DNA from: Anaeromyxobacter oryzae
Lineage (GTDB): Bacteria; Myxococcota; Myxococcia; Myxococcales; Anaeromyxobacteraceae
DNA length: 64,000 bases
Reading direction: 5' to 3'
Assembly (NCBI RefSeq): GCF_023169945.1
Contig: NZ_AP025591.1
Coordinates: 5,452,481-5,516,480, forward strand
Part shown: positions 44,366 to 53,407 of the stretch, piece by piece
Layout: the number at the start of each line of letters is the position of its first letter
Position numbering within the stretch: position 1 is the first letter of the stretch
The notes under the pieces: model-generated
Databases searched by the model: none
Told to the model about the DNA's origin: nothing
What the model saw: the letters and a program-made list of their open reading frames with translations, nothing else
Made by a program: the position numbers and the translations under genes

Positions 44366-45699
44366 CCCTCTCCGCGCTCCTCGCGCAGCGGGAGGCCGAC
44401 GGGCGGCCCATCCGCGTCGGGCTCGTCGGGGCCGGCAAGCTCGGGGGCACCTGGCTCGCCCAGGCGCGCCGCACGCCCGGCGTGCACGTGGTCGCGGTCG
44501 CGGACCTGCGGCCGGACCACGCCCGGCTCGCCCTCGCGCGGGCCGGCTTCGCCGCGGAGCGCTGCGCCGCGGACGACGTCTCGGAGGCGGCGCGGCTCGG
44601 GACGACGTGGGTCGGCGAGGACGCCGTCTCCGTGGTCCGCGCGCCGGAGATCGAGATCGTCGTCGAGGCGACCGGGAGCCCCGCGGCGGGGGTCCGCCAC
44701 GCGCTCGCCTGCGCCGCGACGGCGAAGAGCCTGGTGATGGCGAACGCGGAGGCGGACGCGCTCGCGGGCCCGCTCCTCGCGGAGCGGGTCCGGCAGGGCG
44801 GCGGCGTGTACTCCCTCGCGAACGGCGATCAGCCCGCCCTCGTCTGCGCCCTCGTGGACTGGGCGCGCGCGTCCGGCTTCGACGTCGTGGCGGCGGGGAA
44901 GGGGACCCGGTTCCTGCCCCGGTTCCGCCGCTCCACGCCCGAGACGGTGTGGGCGGACACGGGCGTCACGCCCGAGCAGGCGGCGGCCGCCGGGCTGAAC
45001 GCGCGGCGGTACAACGCGGTGCTCGACGGGACGAAGTCGGCCGTCGAGATGGCGATCGTCGCGAACGCGACCGGCCTCGACGCCCCGCCGAACGGCCTCG
45101 GGTTCCACCCCTGCGGCGCGCGCGAGCTCCCGCGCGTGCTCCGGCCCGAGGCGGACGGCGGCGTGCTCGCGCGCGCGGGGCAGGTCGAGGTGGTCTCGAG
45201 CATCGAGCGCGACGGCGCGCCGGTACCGGACGACCTCCGGCACGGCGTCTTCGTGGTGATCGCGGCGTCGTCGCGACACGTGGCGACCGCGTTCGGCGAG
45301 CACGGCGTCGCGACGGACGACTCCGGGCGGTACGCGGCGCTGTGGCGCCCGGCGCACCTCGCCGGGCTCGAGCTGGGCGTGAGCGTCGCGTCCGCCGCGC
45401 TCCGCGGGGAGTCCACCGGCGAGCCCGTGGCGTGGCGCGCGGATGTCATCGCCGTCGCGCGCCGCGACCTCGCGCCGGGCGCGCAGCTCGACGGCGAGGG
45501 CGGGTACGCGGTGTACGGGCGCCTCGTCCCGGCCGAGGTGTCGCGCCGGCTGCGCGCGCTGCCCATCGGCCTCGCGACCGGGGTCCCCCTCGTGCGCGCG
45601 GTCGCCGCCGACGCGCCGGTGACGCTCGCGGACGTCGCCCTCGACGAGGACGCAGAGGTGGTCCGCGTCCGCCGCGAGATGGAGCTGCTGTTCGGGTGA
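44362..45699 (+). CDS. NAD(P)-dependent dehydrogenase with SAF-like C-terminus
   Basis: This is a 445-residue protein whose ATG overlaps the glcF stop. A Rossmann fold opens with RVGLVGAGKLGGTWLAQARR and EIVVEATGSPAAGVRHALAC; DGTKSAVEMAIVANATGLDA is a homoserine-dehydrogenase-like core. The last 100 residues (DVIAVARRDLAPGAQLDGEG, YAVYGRLVPAEVSRRLRAL) resemble a SAF domain. Relatives act on sugar acids in pathways that also feed glycolate-type intermediates. Coupling to glcDEF suggests a shared substrate route, for example supplying a 2-hydroxy acid. The exact reaction is not known. Confidence 0.82.
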   Translation: MTLSALLAQREADGRPIRVGLVGAGKLGGTWLAQARRTPGVHVVAVADLRPDHARLALARAGFAAERCAADDVSEAARLGTTWVGEDAVSVVRAPEIEIVVEATGSPAAGVRHALACAATAKSLVMANAEADALAGPLLAERVRQGGGVYSLANGDQPALVCALVDWARASGFDVVAAGKGTRFLPRFRRSTPETVWADTGVTPEQAAAAGLNARRYNAVLDGTKSAVEMAIVANATGLDAPPNGLGFHPCGARELPRVLRPEADGGVLARAGQVEVVSSIERDGAPVPDDLRHGVFVVIAASSRHVATAFGEHGVATDDSGRYAALWRPAHLAGLELGVSVASAALRGESTGEPVAWRADVIAVARRDLAPGAQLDGEGGYAVYGRLVPAEVSRRLRALPIGLATGVPLVRAVAADAPVTLADVALDEDAEVVRVRREMELLFG

Positions 45700-45899
45700 G
45701 CGAGGGCGGGACCCCGGCATGGCCGGGGATCCCGTCCCCCGAGCGTGGCTGAGGGATCCGGTCGCCCTGAGCGCAGGCGGTGCGAAGCAGCGCCGGAGTC
45801 GAAGGGCGCGCCGGGGCGTTCCGGAGGCGGGGCGTTCCCGGCAGGCGAGCGGTGCGCAGCTTTCCTCCCGCGCTTTTCACGCGCGGAGGACCCCCGCCC

Positions 45900-47708
45900 A
45901 TGCCGCGGCTCGCTCCCGTCGCCTCCATCGCGCTCGCGCTCGCGCTCGTCGCGCTCCCCGCCCGGGCGCAGCACGACCCCGCCGCGCCGCCCCCGGCGCG
46001 CGCCTTCGGCCCCGACCAGCGCGCCACGGGCGTCTTCACCGGCGAGGGCGTCTCCTCCCCGGGGCTCGCGTGCGACGCGCCCGCCGATCCGGGCGTGGCG
46101 ATCACCTGCAGCGGCTTCCTCGCGAGCGGCGTCGACGGAACGCTCCTCGACGCGACGGTCCGGGTTCCCCGGACCGCGGGCCCGCACCCGCTCGTCGTCG
46201 TCCTGCACGGCTGGGGCGGGAGCCAGGCGTCGATGGCGAGGTACGACGACCGGCTCACCGGTGCGGGGTACGAGTTGCTCCGCTACAGCGCGCGCGGGTT
46301 CGGCGACTCGTGGGGCCAGACGAACCTCGCCGACGTCGACGTCGAGGGCGCGGACCTCCGCAGCCTCGTCGGGCAGGTGGTGGACGACGCCCGCCTCGAG
46401 GTGGACTCGACCGCGATCGCAGTGTTCGGGGCGTCGTACGGCGGCGCCCACGCGTGGCTCGCCGCGCTCCAGCCGGAGTTCGACAGCCCCGGCGGCGCGC
46501 CCATCACCGTCCGGACGGTGATCCCGATCGCGAGCTGGACCGATCTCCTGGACGCGCTCGTTCCGAACGGCCGCCCGCAGGAGGCAGGGACCATCGCGGG
46601 CGCGGAGAAGCTCTCCTACGTGCAGGCGCTCTTCGTGGGCGGGATCCGGACGCACCTCGACCGGCCGTACCCGAACTACCCCGACTACCTGCTGCGCTGG
46701 AACCTCGTCATGACCGGGAACGAGCGGCCGTATGCGGAGAGCTCATCCGCGCAGGAGGTCGCCGACGGTCTCCAGGGCTTCCGGTCCGTCTACTGGCAGG
46801 AGGCGTTCCTCGCGCGCGTCGACGCGAACGCGCAGGCCGGCCAGCCGCAGCTCCCGATCTTTCTCGTCCAGGGCTGGACCGACGACCTCTTCCCCGCGGG
46901 CGAGGCGCTCCGGATGTACGACACGCTCCGCGCGCTCGATCCGAGCTACCCGGTGGCGCTGTATCTCGGCGACGTCGGGCACCCGCGCGCGGCGAACAAG
47001 CCTGGCGAGGTCGCCCACCTCCTCGAAGAGGTGGTCGCGTGGCTCGACTTCTTCATGAAGGGCGCCGGCGATCAGCCCGCGTACGACGTGCAGGCGGCGA
47101 TCACGCGGCCCGCCGCGACGCCCTTCGATCCGGCCGACGTGATCCGCGTGCCCGGGTACGCGGACCTCGCGAACGCCGTATCCACGGCGTCGCTCCGCGG
47201 CCTCCGGCTCGTCACGTTCAACCCGATCGACCTCGGCGGCTTCCAGTGGGATCCCCTCGTGCTCACGGCCTGCGGGCAGCTCGATCCCTGCCCCGTGCCG
47301 CCCGACTCCACGATCGTCCCCGGCGACGTCTCCGCGTGGAACGTGCCGGTCGCGACGCTCTCGGGCGGGGGTCCGCTCCTCGTCGCCGGCGAACCCTCCG
47401 TGACCCTCACCGCGATCACGTTCGCCTACCGCGTCCAGCTCGACGCCCGGATCTTCGACGTGGCGCCGGGTGGCACGAAGGCGCTCGTGACGCGCGGCAC
47501 GTACACCCTCGACAGCGGCGCCCCGGGGCGGCCGCTCGGTTTCGTCCGCGTGTCGATCCCGACGTGGGGGAACCTCTGGCAGGCGCCTGCGGACCACGTG
47601 ATCCGGGTCGAGGTGACCAACGTGGACGAGCCGTACCTCCGGCCGAGCCTCGTTCCGTCGGTGACGGTGCTCGCGAACGCGCGGCTGTCGGTGCCGGTGC
47701 GGCGGTAG
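45900..47708 (+). CDS. Secreted CocE/NonD-type hydrolase (Xaa-Pro dipeptidyl-peptidase family)
   Basis: This is a 602-residue exported serine hydrolase. The signal peptide VASIALALALVALPARAQ is cut after ARA. The alpha/beta-hydrolase core shows the oxyanion region VVLHGWGGSQASMARYDD, the nucleophile AVFGASYGGAHAWLAALQ, the acid VQGWTDDLFPAGEALRM and the His in LGDVGHPRAANKPGEV. A C-terminal jelly-roll domain from about residue 420 is typical of S15/CocE enzymes. The substrate may be a peptide or an ester. A 200-base leader separates it from the dehydrogenase gene; I see no clear element in it. Confidence 0.88.
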   Translation: MPRLAPVASIALALALVALPARAQHDPAAPPPARAFGPDQRATGVFTGEGVSSPGLACDAPADPGVAITCSGFLASGVDGTLLDATVRVPRTAGPHPLVVVLHGWGGSQASMARYDDRLTGAGYELLRYSARGFGDSWGQTNLADVDVEGADLRSLVGQVVDDARLEVDSTAIAVFGASYGGAHAWLAALQPEFDSPGGAPITVRTVIPIASWTDLLDALVPNGRPQEAGTIAGAEKLSYVQALFVGGIRTHLDRPYPNYPDYLLRWNLVMTGNERPYAESSSAQEVADGLQGFRSVYWQEAFLARVDANAQAGQPQLPIFLVQGWTDDLFPAGEALRMYDTLRALDPSYPVALYLGDVGHPRAANKPGEVAHLLEEVVAWLDFFMKGAGDQPAYDVQAAITRPAATPFDPADVIRVPGYADLANAVSTASLRGLRLVTFNPIDLGGFQWDPLVLTACGQLDPCPVPPDSTIVPGDVSAWNVPVATLSGGGPLLVAGEPSVTLTAITFAYRVQLDARIFDVAPGGTKALVTRGTYTLDSGAPGRPLGFVRVSIPTWGNLWQAPADHVIRVEVTNVDEPYLRPSLVPSVTVLANARLSVPVRR

Positions 47709-47726
47709 GGCAGGGGCGCGACCCGC

Positions 47727-48689
47727 TCAGGCGAGGGCGGCGCCCGCGAGCGCCCTGACGATCTCGCCGTGCGCGCGGCCCGGACCGCCGCGCACCCACT
47801 CCGCGAGGGCGTCCTCGATCGGCGCAAGCGCCTCGGCCGCGATCCCGATGGTGTGCTCGACCTTCCAGCCCGCCGCCTCGCGGTGCACGTGGCCCTCGCC
47901 AGCGGCGTGCGGCCGACCCTCGCTGCACGCCTTGCAGAGGAGCTGCATCTGCGTGGTCCAGTCCTCCGCGACGAGCTCGCGCGCGGAGAGCGCGGCCTCG
48001 AGGGCCGTCCGGTCCTCCTCCGAGGGCAGGTCGACGTCGACGGTGAACGTGGCGAAGCGCGACGGCACGATCAGCGCGAGCTCGTCGAACACCGGGACCT
48101 CGCGGTCGCCGAGCATCCGCCAGCCGTTCGGGGCGCCGTCGTGCAGGACGAGGTCGCCGTGGCGCCGCCCGGTGTCCGGCGTGGGGATGCTGACCACGCG
48201 CGCGCGCGCCGGATCGATCCGCTCGCACCAGACGACCTCCGGCGCGTCCGCGGTGCTCACGCGAATCGGGACCGGACCGAGCGTCAGCTCGATCGGCCCC
48301 TTGCCGTCGGGGATCGAGACGCCGGCGTCGCGCCAGGCGCGGCGCGCCTCGGCCCAGTCGCCGAGCGCGGTCGCGGCGATGCCGAGGTTCCAGGCGGCGC
48401 CCGCGCTCGAGGGCTCCAGGGCGAGCACGCGCCGGCACGCATCCCGTGTCTCCTCCCAGCGCGCCTGGTGCTTCCAGAGGATGCCGAGGTTGAACCAGGG
48501 CGACGACCACCCCGGCGCGAGCCGCGCCGCGTCGAGGTAGGCCTTCTCCGCAGCCGCGAGGTCGCCGGCCTCGGAAGCGCGGTTCCCGCGCTCGTTGGCC
48601 TCGACGGCTTCGCGGGGATGACCGGGCGCGGCGGCGCCGCCGGCGAGGCGGCGGAGGAGGGCGCGGGTGCGGTCGAGGAGGCGGGGCAT
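47727..48689 (-). CDS. TPR-repeat protein
   Basis: This is a 320-residue protein. Residues 25-120 hold about three TPR units: NRASEAGDLAAAEKAYLDAA, SSPWFNLGILWKHQARWEET, AAWNLGIAATALGDWAEARR. The C-terminal 200 residues (WCERIDPARARVVSIPTPD, RFATFTVDVDLPSEEDRTAL) form an unknown domain; this combination recurs in myxobacterial proteins of unknown role. ATG 48689 is chosen because the TPR domain needs only a short N-terminus; a longer frame reaches 48908. It is convergent with the CocE gene. Confidence 0.78.
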   Translation of the reverse strand: MPRLLDRTRALLRRLAGGAAAPGHPREAVEANERGNRASEAGDLAAAEKAYLDAARLAPGWSSPWFNLGILWKHQARWEETRDACRRVLALEPSSAGAAWNLGIAATALGDWAEARRAWRDAGVSIPDGKGPIELTLGPVPIRVSTADAPEVVWCERIDPARARVVSIPTPDTGRRHGDLVLHDGAPNGWRMLGDREVPVFDELALIVPSRFATFTVDVDLPSEEDRTALEAALSARELVAEDWTTQMQLLCKACSEGRPHAAGEGHVHREAAGWKVEHTIGIAAEALAPIEDALAEWVRGGPGRAHGEIVRALAGAALA

Positions 48690-48809
48690 GGGGGCGCGCA
48701 GGTCATGTTTGCGTCGGGATGGGTGGGCGTCCAGCGTTTCTTTCGCGTGACCGCCCGGCCCATGCGCCGCCATCCGTCGACCGACGGCGAGGTGTGCTAT
48801 CACTCCGCC

Positions 48810-49106
48810 ATGTGCACGGTGAGTGGCAGGGGGTCCTTCCGGTGGCGATGCGTGCCGCCGATCGTCGCGCTCGTCGTGCTGGTGGCTTGCGGTTCGCCGA
48901 GCGACCACGCGGGATGCGCAGCCGAGGCGCCGTACGTAGCGTGCGGTTGTGGATGCTGTGCTGGTGTCCAGCCGACACCGCAGTGCGTCGCCGCCGGAGA
49001 AAGCCTCTGTGACGTGATCGCCCAGGACCGGGCGCAGGCCGCGTCACCCGGGTGTGCGACCGCGGGATGCGCGGCCGGCGTCGAGTACCGCCTGTGCCCG
49101 AACTGA
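48810..49106 (+). CDS. Small Cys-rich lipoprotein (98 aa)
   Basis: ATG 48810 begins MCTVSGRGSFRWRCVPPIVA and LVVLVACGSPSD, where LVAC is a lipobox. The mature part has about twelve Cys residues in a short span (CAAEAPYVACGCGCCAGVQP), suggesting disulfides or metal binding. No family is recognised. It is divergent from the TPR gene. Confidence 0.6.
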   Translation: MCTVSGRGSFRWRCVPPIVALVVLVACGSPSDHAGCAAEAPYVACGCGCCAGVQPTPQCVAAGESLCDVIAQDRAQAASPGCATAGCAAGVEYRLCPN

Positions 49107-49159
49107 CGGGCGCTCCTCGCCCTCATCCACCGCCGCTGACGGCGACGCCCATTTCGCGC

Positions 49160-50053
49160 TCACGACGCGTCCGGCGCCAGCTCCCGGAGCCCATCCGCGA
49201 TCACCACGCACAGGTTCTCCACCAGGTCCTGCCGCGCATTCACCGCGTACAGCCTCGGCGCCACCCGGTAGTTCTCCCGCCCGAGCCTCACCGGCGCCGC
49301 CCCGTCGACGGCAGCAGCCAGGTCCGGCAGCACCTTGTCCCCGAGCCGCAGCGCGGTATCGACCGCCAGGATGGCCAGGTGGGGGCGCAAGGCTCGGACC
49401 CGCGCCACGAACGCCCGCAGCTCCTCCCGCGAGACGTGCTTCGGCGGCGACGACTTGAGCTCCACGTACACGAGCTTCCCCTCGACGGAGGCCACGACGT
49501 CGAGGTCTCCCCCGACGCCCGGCGCTCCGGAGCGGACGCCTGTCGCGACCTGGACCGCGAGCCGCCGCGCGAGCTCCCGTCCGATCCACCACTCGAGCGT
49601 GCCGCCGAACGTGCGCGCCGGGTGCCGGAGCCGGTAGCGGCCGTCGCCGACGGGCTCGGCGAGGCCGAGCCGCACCAGCTCCACCGCCATGCGGCCGGCC
49701 TGCGCCGCGGTGACGTACCGGGTCGTCTCCTCCGCGCGGAAGGGTCCGCGGGCGAGGATGACGCCGCGTAGAAACAGCCGGAACGCGTAATGCGAGAGCC
49801 GCTCTGCGATCCGCTCGGCGGCGGGGCCGGACAGGTCGGCCGGGAAGGGAAGGTCGGGCGGGGAGGGGCGCGGGTGGAGGCCGCGGCGCACCAGCATCGC
49901 GAGCGGCTCGCTCGCGGGGAGCGGCGCGGGCGAGGGCGGCGGCCGTCCCGCCGCGGCGCGCTCGAGCTCGCTCGCGGTGCGCCGCCGCGGTCGCCGGTCC
50001 GCCGCGTCGCGGCGGGGCCGGGGCGTCTTCGGCGCGGGCGGGGCGCGGCGCAC
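49160..50053 (-). CDS. PD-(D/E)XK-type nuclease-like protein
   Basis: This is a 297-residue protein. The N-terminal 50 residues are Arg/Pro/Ala-rich and probably disordered. A helical region (AFRLFLRGVILARGPFRAEE) is followed by a restriction-like core: GGDLDVVASVEGKLVYVELK, with Asp then E-x-K, and SREELRAFVARVRALRPHLA, then ILAVDTALRLGDKVLPDLAA. Proteins like this occur as stand-alone genes in Deltaproteobacteria. The target is unknown. GTG 50053 has only a weak ribosome site, and a later start is possible. Confidence 0.75.
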   Translation of the reverse strand: MRRAPPAPKTPRPRRDAADRRPRRRTASELERAAAGRPPPSPAPLPASEPLAMLVRRGLHPRPSPPDLPFPADLSGPAAERIAERLSHYAFRLFLRGVILARGPFRAEETTRYVTAAQAGRMAVELVRLGLAEPVGDGRYRLRHPARTFGGTLEWWIGRELARRLAVQVATGVRSGAPGVGGDLDVVASVEGKLVYVELKSSPPKHVSREELRAFVARVRALRPHLAILAVDTALRLGDKVLPDLAAAVDGAAPVRLGRENYRVAPRLYAVNARQDLVENLCVVIADGLRELAPDAS

Positions 50054-50109
50054 GCCTGGATGATAGAGAGAGGACGGCGCCCGCGAAAGGCGCGACGAGG
50101 AGCCCCCGC

Positions 50110-51300
50110 ATGGCGATCCCCGATCCCGCCCCCGCCGACCTGTTCCGCGTCGAGGAGCGGCTCTCCGAAGAGGAGCGGCTCGTCCGCCGCACCGTCGCGC
50201 GGTTCGTCGACGAGCGCTTCCTACCGCGCATCCAGGCGCACTTCCGGGCGGGGACGTTCCCGGTCGAGCTCGTCCCGGAGCTGGCGGCGCTGGGGCTGTT
50301 CGGGATGACGCTCGACGGCTACGGCTGCGCGGGCGCGTCCGCGACGGCGTACGGCGTCGCGATGCAGGAGCTCGAGCGCGGCGACTCCGCGCTCCGCAGC
50401 TTCGCCTCGGTGCAGGGCGCGCTGTGCATGTACCCGATCCACGCGTACGGCTCCGAGGAGCAGCGGAGCCGGCTCCTGCCGGCGATGGCGCGCGGCGAGC
50501 TCGTCGGCTGCTTCGGGCTCACCGAGCCCGACGCGGGCTCGGACCCGGCGAGCCTCCGGACGCGCGCGACCCGCCACGGCCGCGACTTCGTGCTGTCGGG
50601 GACGAAGGCCTGGATCACGAACGGCAGCCTCGCGGGCGTCGCGCTGGTCTGGGCGAAGGTGGACTCCGACGACCCGCGCTCGATCCGCGGCTTCCTCGTC
50701 GAGCGCGGCGCGCCCGGGTTCACCGTCCGCGACGTCCCCGGGAAGCTGTCGCTCCGCGCGTCGGTCACGTCCGAGCTGCACCTCGACGCCGTGCGGGTCC
50801 CGGCGGAGAACGTGCTGCCCGGGACGGAGGGGCTCGGGCTGCGGGCGCCGCTCTCGTGCCTCACGAAGGCGCGTTACGGAATCGCCTGGGGCGCGGTGGG
50901 CGCGGCGCTGGCGTGCTTCGAGAGCGCCCGCGATCACGCCCGGGCGCGCGTCCAGTTCGGGCGTCCCATCGGCTCGTTCCAGCTCGTCCAGGAGAAGCTC
51001 GTCGACGTGTGGGAGGGGATCGTCGGCGCGCAGCTCCTCGCGCTGCGCCTCGGCGAGCTGCAGGACGGCGGCGGCGCCACCGCGATCCAGGTCTCGATGG
51101 CGAAGCGCGCGAACGTGCGGATGGCGCGAGACGCCGCCCGCACCTGCCGCGAGATCCTCGGCGCGAGCGGCGTCGTCGACGACTACCCGCCGATGCGGCA
51201 CATGCTGAACCTCGAGGCGGTCTACACGTACGAGGGGACGCACGAGGTCCACACGCTGGCGCTCGGACGGGCGGCGACGGGCCTCGACGCGTTCGCCTGA
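50110..51300 (+). CDS. gcdH: Acyl-CoA dehydrogenase, glutaryl-CoA dehydrogenase-like
   Basis: This 396-residue flavoenzyme matches GcdH in length and motifs: GDSALRSFASVQGALCMYPI, GCFGLTEPDAGSDPASLRTR, LSGTKAWITNGSLAGVALVW, and the catalytic-base segment YTYEGTHEVHTLALGRAATG, in which Glu aligns with the GcdH general base. GcdH oxidatively decarboxylates glutaryl-CoA to crotonyl-CoA in lysine, tryptophan and aromatic degradation. No CoA-transferase or ETF gene is beside it, so a related acyl-CoA substrate cannot be excluded. Confidence 0.88.
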   Translation: MAIPDPAPADLFRVEERLSEEERLVRRTVARFVDERFLPRIQAHFRAGTFPVELVPELAALGLFGMTLDGYGCAGASATAYGVAMQELERGDSALRSFASVQGALCMYPIHAYGSEEQRSRLLPAMARGELVGCFGLTEPDAGSDPASLRTRATRHGRDFVLSGTKAWITNGSLAGVALVWAKVDSDDPRSIRGFLVERGAPGFTVRDVPGKLSLRASVTSELHLDAVRVPAENVLPGTEGLGLRAPLSCLTKARYGIAWGAVGAALACFESARDHARARVQFGRPIGSFQLVQEKLVDVWEGIVGAQLLALRLGELQDGGGATAIQVSMAKRANVRMARDAARTCREILGASGVVDDYPPMRHMLNLEAVYTYEGTHEVHTLALGRAATGLDAFA

Positions 51301-51327
51301 CGGGGAAACCGGGTCCAGGAAAAGAAT

Positions 51328-51369
51328 CGGCGGTCTGGCGGTCGCGTTCCCCCCGGACGCAGACCGCCG
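51328..51369. terminator. Inverted repeat between convergent genes
   Basis: CGGCGGTCT at 51328-51336 pairs with AGACCGCCG at 51361-51369 across a 24-base loop, and smaller GGCGGTC/GACCGCC pairs lie within. There is no T-run. Its place between the convergent gcdH-like gene and the hydrogenase operon suggests a bidirectional stop signal, but the evidence is modest. Confidence 0.4.
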
Positions 51370-51521
51370 ACCGCCTTGCCCCCCGCCCCCTCCAGAACGA
51401 CGACGAGCGGGTGGGACTTTCTCACGGCAGGAAGTCGCGTGTAATCCCGTCGGTCGGGGACTCGCTGCGGGGCGTCACGCTCGGTGAGTGCCTCGATGGC
51501 GTGCGACATTGAACCCGATTG

Positions 51522-51980
51522 TCACCCGACCTCGCTCGTCGGGGTGGTGAAGCCTTCCACCATCTCCCGGGCGCGCTCACGCGCGAGGGGGAGGGCGGCC
51601 TCGACCTCGGGCGATAGCGCGTCGCCGAACGAGAACTCCTTGCCTCCGATGGTGACGAGCGCCGCGGGCGGGCATCGCCCGAAGAGCGCACGGGCCAGCC
51701 CGAGCAGCTCCTCGGGCATCAGCGCGTGGATCACGGCCGCGCGCGCCGTCCGGGGCAGCAGGCGCGCCGCCCGGATCTCGCCGGGCGTGCCCGCGACGGA
51801 CGCGTCGAGGAACAGCACGCCGTCCGCGCGCGAGACCACCTCCGCGTGGTCGGGGAGGAGCTCCTGGATCTCCAGCACCTCCACGCCGGGGACGACCGCG
51901 TCGAGCCCCTCGGCGAGCGCGAGGCCGGCGCCGTCGTCGCCGCGCAGCGTGGTCCCGAGGGCGAGGGCGAGGATCTTCAT
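51522..51980 (-). CDS. hoxW: [NiFe] hydrogenase maturation protease
   Basis: This 152-residue endopeptidase of the HyaD/HycI/HoxW family starts MKILALALGTTLRGDDGAGL, with the early nickel-ligand acidic residue in GDDG, and has LFLDASVAGTPGEI and IHALMPEELLGLARALFG with the His ligand. It trims the C-terminus of HoxH after nickel insertion. Its start overlaps the hoxH stop, and it is the last gene of the operon. Confidence 0.93.
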   Translation of the reverse strand: MKILALALGTTLRGDDGAGLALAEGLDAVVPGVEVLEIQELLPDHAEVVSRADGVLFLDASVAGTPGEIRAARLLPRTARAAVIHALMPEELLGLARALFGRCPPAALVTIGGKEFSFGDALSPEVEAALPLARERAREMVEGFTTPTSEVG

Positions 51981-53401
51981 GACCGCTCCACCGCGTCGAG
52001 CGCCGCGCCGTCCGGCCCGAGCAGCTCCACGCTCAGCGGCATCCTACCAGCGGCGTGCGTCGAACAGGACAGGCACGGGTCGAACGCCCGGATGCCCGCC
52101 TCCACCCGATTGAGGAGTCCCTCGTCGAGCTTCCGGCCGGAGAGGTAATGCCGCGCGATCTGCGCGACGGCGCGGTTCATCGCGCGCGCGTTCTGGCCGG
52201 TCGCGACGAGCAGGTTCACGCGGGTGAGCAGGCCGCCGGGCACGACCTCGTAGTCGTGGAACAGCGTGCCGCGCGGCGCCTCGCAGGCGCCGACGCCGCG
52301 CAGGCGGTTCCGCATCGCGATCGCGGCGACGTCCTCGCCGAGGATCTCGGGGGCGTCGAGCAGCGTCCGCATGCGCTCGAGCGCGTGGACGATCTCGACG
52401 AGCCGGGCGTAGTGCGCGTGGAACGAGGAGAGCACCGCGCCACGCCCGAGCTGCCGGAACTCCGCGAGCTCGGCGTCCGCGAGCGGCGTCCCGCAGCGGC
52501 TCGCGACGTTCAGGCGCGCGAGCGGGCCGACCCGGTACGTCCCGTCCGCCTCGCCGCGCGGCCGGAAGTACGGGGCCTTGAGGTACGAGTCGGGCTCGAC
52601 CGCCTCGCCGATCCAGCGCTCGTACTGCTGGGGATCGAGCTGGTCGGCGACGATCGCGCCGGTCTCGTCCACGACGCGCAGCTTGCCGTCCGTGTGCTCG
52701 AGCGTGCCGTCCTCCGCCACCATGCCCATGAACAGCGTCGGGAAGTTCCCTAGGACGCGCGCCTCCTCCTGGTGCCGCTCGAGGTCCCGCTTCCAGCCGT
52801 CCAGGGTGCGCCGAGCGATCTCCAGCGCCTCCGGCAGGCCCGCGAGGATCCGCTCCCGCGCCGCGGGCGCCAGGGGGCGGGCCACGCCCCCCGGCACCGC
52901 CCAGGTCGGGTGGATCCGCCGGCCGGTGATCGCCTCGATCGCGTCCTGCCCGAACCGCCGGAGCCGGATGCCGTCGCGGGCGATCTCCGGCCGCTCGGCC
53001 GCGAGCGCGAACAGGTTCCGGCGCTCCGGTGCCGCGTCGGCGCCGAGGAGCAGGTCCGGCGAGGACAGGTGGAAGAAGGAGAGCGCGTGGGACTGCACGA
53101 GCTGCGCGAGGTTCACGAGCCGCCGGAGCGCGCGCGCGGTCTCCGGGATCTCGACGGCGAGGAGCGCGTCCGTCGCCTTCGCCGACGCGAGCAGGTGCGA
53201 GACCGGGCAGATGCCGCAGATCCGCGAGGTGATCATCGGCATCTCGCGGAAGCTCCGGCCCTCGCAGAACCGCTCGAACCCGCGGAACTCGGTCACGTGG
53301 AAGCGCGCGCCCGTCACCTCGCCGGCGTCGTCGAGCTGGATGGTGATCTTCGCGTGCCCCTCGATGCGGGTCACCGGGTCGATGACGATGCGCTCGCTCA
53401 T
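51977..53401 (-). CDS. hoxH: NAD-linked [NiFe] hydrogenase large subunit HoxH
   Basis: This 474-residue catalytic subunit has both nickel motifs: L1 RICGICPVSHLLASAKATDA near residue 60 and L2 FDPCLSCSTH near 446. The L2 His is followed by a 25-residue tail (AAGRMPLSVELLGPDG...), which the adjacent protease should remove. VIDPVTRIEGHAKITIQLD is the conserved N-terminus. The spacing and partners place it in group 3d (bidirectional, NAD-linked) rather than the membrane uptake groups. It lies six bases after hoxY. Confidence 0.96.
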   Translation of the reverse strand: MSERIVIDPVTRIEGHAKITIQLDDAGEVTGARFHVTEFRGFERFCEGRSFREMPMITSRICGICPVSHLLASAKATDALLAVEIPETARALRRLVNLAQLVQSHALSFFHLSSPDLLLGADAAPERRNLFALAAERPEIARDGIRLRRFGQDAIEAITGRRIHPTWAVPGGVARPLAPAARERILAGLPEALEIARRTLDGWKRDLERHQEEARVLGNFPTLFMGMVAEDGTLEHTDGKLRVVDETGAIVADQLDPQQYERWIGEAVEPDSYLKAPYFRPRGEADGTYRVGPLARLNVASRCGTPLADAELAEFRQLGRGAVLSSFHAHYARLVEIVHALERMRTLLDAPEILGEDVAAIAMRNRLRGVGACEAPRGTLFHDYEVVPGGLLTRVNLLVATGQNARAMNRAVAQIARHYLSGRKLDEGLLNRVEAGIRAFDPCLSCSTHAAGRMPLSVELLGPDGAALDAVERS

Positions 53402-53407
53402 GGCGGC

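Noticed and set aside
45700..45899. A riboswitch or leader element before the CocE-type gene
   Set aside because: The leader is long and GC-rich, but no conserved riboswitch core was recognisable.
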